A stretch of 50,969 nt of DNA from Phycisphaerae bacterium (GTDB lineage: Bacteria > Planctomycetota > Phycisphaerae > Phycisphaerales > SM1A02), in NCBI GenBank assembly GCA_002702575.1, contig PAAJ01000017.1, forward strand, positions 91,415 to 142,383, read 5' to 3'. This document shows positions 44,537 through 50,969 of this stretch, in pieces. Positions within the stretch are counted from its first letter, which is position 1. Each line of letters starts with the position of its first letter. The position numbers and the translations under genes are program-made. The notes under the pieces were generated by a model, which ran no database searches, was not told the origin of the DNA, and was given only the letters and a program-made list of their open reading frames with translations.

Positions 44537-46174
44537 ATGAGCATCGTCTTCAACTTCCTCGTCATCATGATGATCTTCATCATTGCCTACTGGTGGTCAA
44601 ACCAGGGGTTCTTCAGCAGCCTGCTCCACATGGTTGCCGTGATCGTCGCCGGCGCTTTCACGCTCGCGATCTGGGAGTTCATGGTCTGGGACCTGACGCT
44701 CGGCAATCTCGGCTTCTTCGACTACTACGTCTATGGCGGCTCGTTCATTCTCGTCTTCTGCGGCAGTCTCCTGCTGATGCGTGTCGCAACCGATCAACTG
44801 GCGCCTGATGACGTGGCCGTACCCGCCAGCCTGGAATTGGTCGGCGGCTTCGCCTTCGGCGCCGTTTCCGGCATCATCTCCGTGGGCCTTCTGCTGGTCG
44901 GAACAGGCTTCATGCAGAGACCTCTGGAGTTCATGGGCTATACCGGATACGCCCGACAGCAGACCGGGGACAGTGATGTCTCCCAGGTCGGCTCGGCACT
45001 CTGGATCCCGGCGGATTACCTCGCCACCAGCTTCTACGAATGGGCCAGCATCACGGGCCTTCGTCCGGACATCTCCGGCACCCCCCTTCGACAGTACAAC
45101 CCCGAGCTCTACAAGCAGGCATCCCTGCTGCGGGACTCGGTCATGGGTGAAAAGGGCCAGTTCTTCCTGCCTCCGGGTGCGGCCAAGGTCAAGCAACCCT
45201 TGAGCAGCACCTTTGCCAACAAGAGCTGGATCACCATTCCCATGGAGTTCAACTCCGAAGCACGCGACTTCGGTCAGCAGCTGGCCATCTCCAAGAGTCA
45301 GATCCGACTTGTCGGCAAGGCCTATGGCAACGACCGTCCCGAAGTCGTCTATCCCTCGTACTGGGTCCAGGAATCGGCCGTGGATACCGACACCGATGAG
45401 AAAGTCGAGGAACTTGGCTTCTACAAGTTCGATGATGCCTCCAAGTACATCACCAGTGTGCCTGGACGTTCCGAGGCCGAAGCCAAGGTGATCTTCCAGG
45501 TGGAGGATGACTTCGAACCCATGTTCGTTCAGGTGAAGGGACAGCGGTTCGATCTCAATGAATCCACCGAGCGTGATTTCCTGACCATCACCGCCGGCGC
45601 ACAGGCGCTGGGGGCCGGTGCGGACTTCGAGGATGAGCCGGGCGGCGACATCACCGAAGAGATCACCGTAGGTGGCAACCTTCGATTCCTGCGATCCATC
45701 AGCAAGAACAAGATGCCCAGCAGCATGCAGGAGTCCGACAACTATCTCACCAACGGCTACATGAAGGTCAAGGGTGGTCGGGCTGGACAGATCAGCCGGG
45801 CGCTTCAGATCAAGGGCATCCACAGGACCGAAGGCGCCAACATCGTCCAGGTCCGGATCGGCCGTCAATCGACTGCCAATCTGTTCAACCGGGTTCGACA
45901 GATGATCAACACCGGTGACCAGATCAAGATCGTGGATGACAAGGACCGCAGCTATCTGCCCATTGGCTTCTACTACATGAGCCCGACCGGTATCGAGGTC
46001 AAGCTCGATCGACGCAACTACCTCAAGACACTCCAGGAAATCGGCACACAGCCGCCTTCAGGCAGTGACCGTGAGATGGTGCTTCTGTTCGAGATCACCA
46101 AGGGCACGAAGCTGGATGCGTTGAAGGTCGGCAATGTCGAGGTCGGCTACATCGAGGACATCACGGTCGAGTGA
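44537..46174 (+). CDS. CvpA-like membrane protein with large unknown domain
   Basis: A 545-residue protein. The first 125 residues form four TM helices (FNFLVIMMIFIIAYWW, LHMVAVIVAGAFTLAIW, SFILVFCGSLLLMRVA, FGAVSGIISVGLLLVG) in the CvpA (colicin V production) style. The remaining 420 residues are a soluble domain with no family I recognise. It has blocks GQFFLPPGAAKVKQPL, KAYGNDRPEVVYPSYWV, LFNRVRQMINTGDQIKIVDD and a terminal LLFEITKGTKLDALKVGNVEVGYI. GGAG eight bases before the ATG supports the start. It is third in the cluster with the PilT-like and GspE-like genes. CvpA proteins elsewhere are linked to envelope and export functions, but the role here is unknown. Confidence 0.7.
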   Translation: MSIVFNFLVIMMIFIIAYWWSNQGFFSSLLHMVAVIVAGAFTLAIWEFMVWDLTLGNLGFFDYYVYGGSFILVFCGSLLLMRVATDQLAPDDVAVPASLELVGGFAFGAVSGIISVGLLLVGTGFMQRPLEFMGYTGYARQQTGDSDVSQVGSALWIPADYLATSFYEWASITGLRPDISGTPLRQYNPELYKQASLLRDSVMGEKGQFFLPPGAAKVKQPLSSTFANKSWITIPMEFNSEARDFGQQLAISKSQIRLVGKAYGNDRPEVVYPSYWVQESAVDTDTDEKVEELGFYKFDDASKYITSVPGRSEAEAKVIFQVEDDFEPMFVQVKGQRFDLNESTERDFLTITAGAQALGAGADFEDEPGGDITEEITVGGNLRFLRSISKNKMPSSMQESDNYLTNGYMKVKGGRAGQISRALQIKGIHRTEGANIVQVRIGRQSTANLFNRVRQMINTGDQIKIVDDKDRSYLPIGFYYMSPTGIEVKLDRRNYLKTLQEIGTQPPSGSDREMVLLFEITKGTKLDALKVGNVEVGYIEDITVE

Positions 46175-46197
46175 TACCGGGAACTGATACCGGGAAC
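46172..46197 (+). repeat. Tandem 13-base duplication over the CvpA-like stop codon
   Basis: TGATACCGGGAAC occurs twice in direct succession (46172-46184 and 46185-46197). The first copy's TGA is the stop codon of the CvpA-like gene. It looks like a recent small tandem duplication in the 3' untranslated region. Confidence 0.8.
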
Positions 46198-46222
46198 CGA
46201 GATCGGGGACGCCCCGCTTCGA

Positions 46223-47584
<1,362 letters not shown>

Positions 47585-47610
47585 CCTGTGGCTCCGTGTC
47601 AGGGATTTCG

Positions 47611-48114
47611 TCAAGAAGGCTTGACGAGGAAGAGGTCCTGGCCGAATTCAACGGCATCACCATTGGACACGAGAATCTTCTGGACCGTGCCTGAAGTCTC
47701 GGACTTGATCTCATTGAAGATCTTCATGGCTTCGATCAGACAGACGACTTCACCTTCCGAGACGCTTGAACCGACCTTCACAAACGCATCGGCATCCGGT
47801 GAGGCTGCGGAGTAGAACGTGCCCACCATGGGACTCTGCACAGGAACCAGGCCGGCCGTGTCGGATTCGGACGGTGCCGCTTCGGCTGCTGCCGGTGCCG
47901 GGGCCGCTGGCTCAGGTGCCGCCGTTGCCATGGCGGATGCCGGAGGTGGTGCCGTGGGCTGGGGTGCGGCAGGCTGCTGGGTGATCTGCGGGGTCGACCA
48001 GGCCGTCGGCCGGTGAATGGTCACCTGTTCTTCGCTGTCGCGAAGATCGATCTCGGAGAGATCGTTGGCGACCATGAGTCGAACCAGTTCCTTCAATTTG
48101 CGAATGTCAATCAT
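47611..48114 (-). CDS. accB: Biotin carboxyl carrier protein AccB
   Basis: A 167-residue BCCP. The N-terminal block is [34 protein letters not shown] long Pro/Ala linker (residues about 40-85) follows, then the biotinyl domain [26 protein letters not shown] with the biotinylation site EAMKIFNEI. The start at 48114 has AAGGA seven bases upstream. The frame stays open to 48174 inside pepP, but the family start is [10 protein letters not shown]-like. It lies 11 bases after the M24 peptidase and about 26 before accC, forming one operon. Confidence 0.95.
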   Translation of the reverse strand: MIDIRKLKELVRLMVANDLSEIDLRDSEEQVTIHRPTAWSTPQITQQPAAPQPTAPPPASAMATAAPEPAAPAPAAAEAAPSESDTAGLVPVQSPMVGTFYSAASPDADAFVKVGSSVSEGEVVCLIEAMKIFNEIKSETSGTVQKILVSNGDAVEFGQDLFLVKPS

Positions 48115-48125
48115 CTCGATTTCCT

Positions 48126-49271
48126 TCAGGCTCTCAGCGACGCTCGCCGAGCCGATTCCAGGTCCCGCGGCCATGTCGAAAGAACACGGTTGCCGGACTC
48201 CGTAATGAGAACATCTTCTTCAAGGCGGACTCCACCGATGCCGGGCAGGTACACACCCGGTTCGACGGTCATGATCATGCCGGGCTCCAGCAGGACACCG
48301 CCGGAGCGATTGCTGAAGTACGGCGATTCATGAACATCCATGCCGACACCATGACCAAGACCGTGCGGGAACTGGTCAGCCCATCCCGCAGCGGCGATCA
48401 CGTCACGTGCCGCAGCATCAACCTCTGCACAATCAGCTCCGGGTCTGCAGCAGTCGATCGCCGCTTCCAGAGCCTCAAGAACAACTTCATAGACACGCTC
48501 CATGGGCGATGGCATCTCGCCGAAGCAGAACGTGCGAGTCAGATCGGAACAGTAGCCCTCGACCCGAGCCCCCCAATCGATCAGCAGCATGCCGTCCTCG
48601 ATCGGGCGATCACCGGGCATGTGATGGATGACTGAACTGTTGGGCCCGCTTCCTACGATGGGTTCGAAGCTGGCGCCTTCCGCCCCACGCATGCGCATCT
48701 CGTACTCGAGCCGTGCAGTGAACTGCGATTCCGTCATGCCGGGCTTCAGATCAGACAGCACGACCTCCAATGCGTCCTGCTGGATGCCGATGGCGCGTTC
48801 GATCAACTCGACTTCTTCATTCGACTTGCATTCACGGAGCTTGGATACCAGCCCGCTGGTCGGGATCAGTTCAAGATCCCCGAGCGACTTCAACAGGCCA
48901 TCCCGGAAGGCGATGGTCATCGCCTCGGCCTGGATACCGACCTTGTCGAGGCCGTCCTCATCGGCAAGACGCTTGACTTCGTCGCCCAGCTTGTGGCGGG
49001 CCCCCATCACGACTTCAAAGAGCTCACAGGCATCCCATGCCTGAAGCAGCTCCTCGTAGCGTCGATCGCAGATGATGACTGCCCGATTCGGGGTGACCAT
49101 CAGGAGGGCCGAATGACCCACGAATCCGGTCAGGTACCAGATATCATGCTCAGCGCTGACCATGAGCCCCGGGAGCCCATCGGCATCAAGCCGCGTTCGA
49201 AGGCCGGAGAGCCGAGCCCTCGCGGAGGCGACCTGCTGGTCAGTCAGTTCCATGCTGGCAACGTCAGTCAT
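48126..49271 (-). CDS. M24-family Xaa-Pro aminopeptidase
   Basis: A 381-residue metallopeptidase of the creatinase/prolidase fold. An N-terminal creatinase-like domain (about 1-140) precedes the catalytic pita-bread domain. Metal ligands are visible: the aspartates of [20 protein letters not shown], the His of [23 protein letters not shown] and [12 protein letters not shown]. This is the PepP/PepQ-type layout, cleaving N-terminal residues before proline. It precedes accB-accC on the same strand, as an M24 peptidase and efp do in many bacteria. The Met at 49271 is used; the later Met at about 49253 is possible. Substrate specificity is not decided by sequence. Confidence 0.88.
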   Translation of the reverse strand: MTDVASMELTDQQVASARARLSGLRTRLDADGLPGLMVSAEHDIWYLTGFVGHSALLMVTPNRAVIICDRRYEELLQAWDACELFEVVMGARHKLGDEVKRLADEDGLDKVGIQAEAMTIAFRDGLLKSLGDLELIPTSGLVSKLRECKSNEEVELIERAIGIQQDALEVVLSDLKPGMTESQFTARLEYEMRMRGAEGASFEPIVGSGPNSSVIHHMPGDRPIEDGMLLIDWGARVEGYCSDLTRTFCFGEMPSPMERVYEVVLEALEAAIDCCRPGADCAEVDAAARDVIAAAGWADQFPHGLGHGVGMDVHESPYFSNRSGGVLLEPGMIMTVEPGVYLPGIGGVRLEEDVLITESGNRVLSTWPRDLESARRASLRA

Positions 49272-49366
49272 AAGGCGGCGGAGTATAGCAATGAGCCGAT
49301 CATGCTGCCATTTGCAGCGATCTCCGCCGATCCTGTCGGGATCACCCGAGGGGTCTGTGGACAGGG

Positions 49367-50104
49367 TCAGCCAGCGAGGTGCTGTTCACGCATGCTGACG
49401 GGAGGCTGAAGGATTTCAGCCATCACGATGGCCTGCTGAAGCCCCGAACGGCTCTGAAGCATGGCCTTGAGGTCTCGAGACCTCGGCGATCGAGTGCCGG
49501 CGGCAGCCTTCTGGGGGCCGGTGGCCTTGGGCTCGGCGGGCATGGCTCGTCGTCGCTTGGGGGCTGAAGTCGTGCGTTCGGCTGCTGGGACCACCAGTGG
49601 GGCCTCCATGACTGGTGGCATGGCCGCTCCCGGCATCGTGACAGGCGGCGTGGCCGCCTGGGCAGGCTGTGTACGAGGTGGCCGTGAGGTCCCTGGCGGA
49701 GGTGGCGATGTTCCAGGCTTGGACGATGGAAGCCCCAGCTCCTTTCGCATCGATTCCAGAATGGCCTTGCGGGCTTCCCGCATGATGCCCAGATCATCCG
49801 CACCAGCCTTCAGCTTCGCTGTCTTCGTTGGCTGGGGTGTCAGCTGAGTGACCAGATCCGATTTTTCCCGAAGGGAGACTTCGGCCGGCTCATCAAGATC
49901 AGTTCCTCGTTCGGGCGCCTTGAGCGATGGGGTCTCACGTTCAGTCTTGTTGCTGGCCAGAGATTCGGCATCCAACAGCGTCTTTCGACGGGCCTGCTTC
50001 TTCTTCTTTTCCTTGGACGCAGCGATCGCACTGAAGACGTACCACGCCCCGCCGATCAACGCGATGAAGATTTCCCATCCGCCCATGTCCAGAGTGTACG
50101 CCAA
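49367..50104 (-). CDS. Membrane-anchored proline-rich protein
   Basis: A 245-residue protein with an N-terminal TM segment (WEIFIALIGGAWYVFSAIAAS), a basic stop-transfer stretch (KEKKKKQARRK) and a long low-complexity region. The region is Thr/Glu/Lys-rich, then Pro/Ala-rich (PPPPGTSRPPRTQPAQA). It ends with a structured tail DLKAMLQSRSGLQQAIVMAEILQPPVSMRE. A short helical tail ending in EIL-x-PP-x-x-R is a recurring planctomycete feature in such proteins, by my recollection. A Met at 50086 (MGGWEIF) is an alternative start. No function is known; a membrane scaffold is possible. Confidence 0.65.
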   Translation of the reverse strand: MAYTLDMGGWEIFIALIGGAWYVFSAIAASKEKKKKQARRKTLLDAESLASNKTERETPSLKAPERGTDLDEPAEVSLREKSDLVTQLTPQPTKTAKLKAGADDLGIMREARKAILESMRKELGLPSSKPGTSPPPPGTSRPPRTQPAQAATPPVTMPGAAMPPVMEAPLVVPAAERTTSAPKRRRAMPAEPKATGPQKAAAGTRSPRSRDLKAMLQSRSGLQQAIVMAEILQPPVSMREQHLAG

Positions 50105-50131
50105 CTGGACCTGATCAGGCCATCCACATCC

Positions 50132-50884
50132 TCAAGCCGTTGACGGAATGATCCAGTCCCGTCCGTCCTGACGCTTCAATCGCTCGAATCGAGCTCCATA
50201 GACCTGCTCGAGCCGCGACTCCGTGAGGACTTCTCCGGGATCGCCCGATGCCTGCAGACATCCCTCCGAAAGCAGCCAGACATGATCACAGACGGTTGCT
50301 GCCAGGCCCAGGTCATGGAGGGAAACGATGACCGTGTCACCGTCGGAGGCACGCGACCTCATGATTTCAAGAATCCTTGAGGCATGACGAAGATCGAGGG
50401 CGGCCAGTGGCTCATCAAGCAGGAGGACGCCAGGAGATGTGACCTGTGCAAGACAACGCGCGATGACGACCCGCTGCTGCTGCCCGACTGAGAGTTGGGC
50501 GAATGGCCGATGCTCGAGTGATTCCAGATCACAGGTCTGCAAGGCCTCATCAATCGACCGGCGACGCTTCACCGGCCCGTGCTGACGAGCTCCCATCGCA
50601 ATGATCTGGCGAACCGTGAACGGGACCTCGCCTCGGAACCGCTGGGGAACCAGACCGATCCGGGCGGCCCGAACGATGGACCGCATGCGAACGACATCCT
50701 GATCGTCAAGCATCAGCCGACCGTCAGCCGGTTTGAGGAGACCCGCGATGGTGCGAAGCAACGTGGTCTTGCCAGCCGCGTTGGGCCCGAGCACACCGGT
50801 GATCTGCCCCTTGGAAGCGGTGGCCGTGATGTCCTTGAGGATCGCACCGCCACCGATGGTCACACTGACTCGATCAAGCTTCAA
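50132..50884 (-). CDS. ABC importer ATP-binding protein, FecE/BtuD-like
   Basis: A 250-residue ABC ATPase. Walker A is GPNAAGKTTLLRTIAGLL, the Q-loop is VPQRFRG, the signature motif is the variant LSVGQQQRVVIARCLA, Walker B is VLLLDEPLAALDLRH and the H-loop is VSLHDLGLAA. The preferred start is TTG at 50884, with GGGAGG nine bases upstream, which overlaps the permease stop by 11 bases. An ATG at 50929 would add 15 residues with no fold. The sequence style and the FecCD-type permease upstream place it in the iron-siderophore/haem/cobalamin importer class. The binding protein is not in the window. Confidence 0.88.
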   Translation of the reverse strand: MKLDRVSVTIGGGAILKDITATASKGQITGVLGPNAAGKTTLLRTIAGLLKPADGRLMLDDQDVVRMRSIVRAARIGLVPQRFRGEVPFTVRQIIAMGARQHGPVKRRRSIDEALQTCDLESLEHRPFAQLSVGQQQRVVIARCLAQVTSPGVLLLDEPLAALDLRHASRILEIMRSRASDGDTVIVSLHDLGLAATVCDHVWLLSEGCLQASGDPGEVLTESRLEQVYGARFERLKRQDGRDWIIPSTA

Positions 50885-50969
50885 GACTTCGGACCTCCCG
50901 CCTGAGCAACCAGAGGAAGACCGGGCCACCGGCCAGAATGGTCAGCACACCGATGGGCAAACGACCTGA
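50874..50969 (-). CDS. FecCD-type ABC transporter permease, C-terminal end (runs off right edge)
   Basis: Only the last 31 residues are visible: GRLPIGVLTILAGGPVFLWLLRR then EVRSLEA and stop at 50874-50876. The IPIGxxTAxxGxPxFLxLL pattern is the C-terminal end of FecCD/BtuC-type permeases, the membrane subunits of iron-complex and vitamin B12 importers. It overlaps the start of the ATPase gene, as is usual in such operons. The start and the bulk of the gene lie beyond the window. Confidence 0.75.
   Translation of the reverse strand, partial: SGRLPIGVLTILAGGPVFLWLLRREVRSLEA

Noticed and set aside
44597-45868. 423-codon open frame antisense to the CvpA-like gene
   Set aside because: The plus strand has membrane segments, a ribosome site and operon spacing; the minus frame has none.
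46204-46216. CGGGG-ACG-CCCCG hairpin as terminator between the CvpA-like gene and accC
   Set aside because: The stem is only five base pairs and no T-run follows on either strand.

Overview
The window reads as a chromosome segment of a marine-type planctomycete, most likely class Phycisphaerae. This is inferred from gene content and protein style; no marker phylogeny was run. Supporting signs are an hpnC-hpnD-hpnE squalene/hopanoid set, a membrane protein ending in a CPxC...CPEC zinc ribbon, FHA-GAF-PP2C signalling, paired secreted amidohydrolases, dihaem-type succinate dehydrogenase and many small hypothetical or lipoprotein genes. Gene density is high, intergenic gaps are short, and starts include ATG, GTG and TTG. 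No rRNA, CRISPR array, phage or insertion sequence is visible.

Layout. 1-4.5 kb: squalene genes hpnC-D-E (minus), divergent from ispH (last MEP-pathway step) and rlmN. 4.5-9.1 kb: a minus-strand run of a HAD phosphatase, a very large degenerate indolepyruvate:ferredoxin-oxidoreductase-like fusion and a small DUF4190-type membrane protein. 9.1-12.3 kb: an APH-like kinase, a membrane-anchored TPR protein and an RluA-type pseudouridine synthase. 12.2-19.9 kb (minus): peptidoglycan genes murE-murF-mraY, then queA, a HExxH protein, fmt and def, with one small plus-strand orphan. 20-25.3 kb (plus): a TPR protein, kdsB, a divergent CTP synthase, tRNA-Met and an MBL-fold hydrolase.

25.3-31.8 kb: tRNA-Glu, a ROK sugar kinase, a lipoprotein, a flavin monooxygenase divergent from a sulfotransferase, an RRM RNA-binding protein with a clear terminator, tRNA-Ser, a zinc-ribbon membrane protein and a second lipoprotein. 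31.8-37 kb (minus): sdhC-sdhA-sdhB and the FHA-GAF-PP2C phosphatase. 37.2-41.5 kb: tRNA-Arg, two overlapping amidohydrolases and guaB. 41.6-46.2 kb: a three-gene cluster of a PilT-like ATPase, a membrane-anchored GspE-like protein without Walker lysine, and a CvpA-like membrane protein with a large unknown domain. 46.2-51 kb (minus): pepP-like M24 peptidase, accB, accC, a proline-rich membrane protein and the end of a FecCD/FecE-type ABC importer.

Taken together the segment is mostly housekeeping: isoprenoids, cell wall and lipopolysaccharide precursors, nucleotide synthesis, tRNA and rRNA modification, translation initiation and N-terminal processing, fatty-acid initiation and respiration. 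MurE with DNPR plus KdsB indicate a diderm cell with meso-diaminopimelate peptidoglycan and Kdo-containing LPS. The most unusual content is the PilT/GspE-like/CvpA-like cluster and the degenerate IorAB-like fusion. Both keep the fold layout of known machines but lack key catalytic residues.
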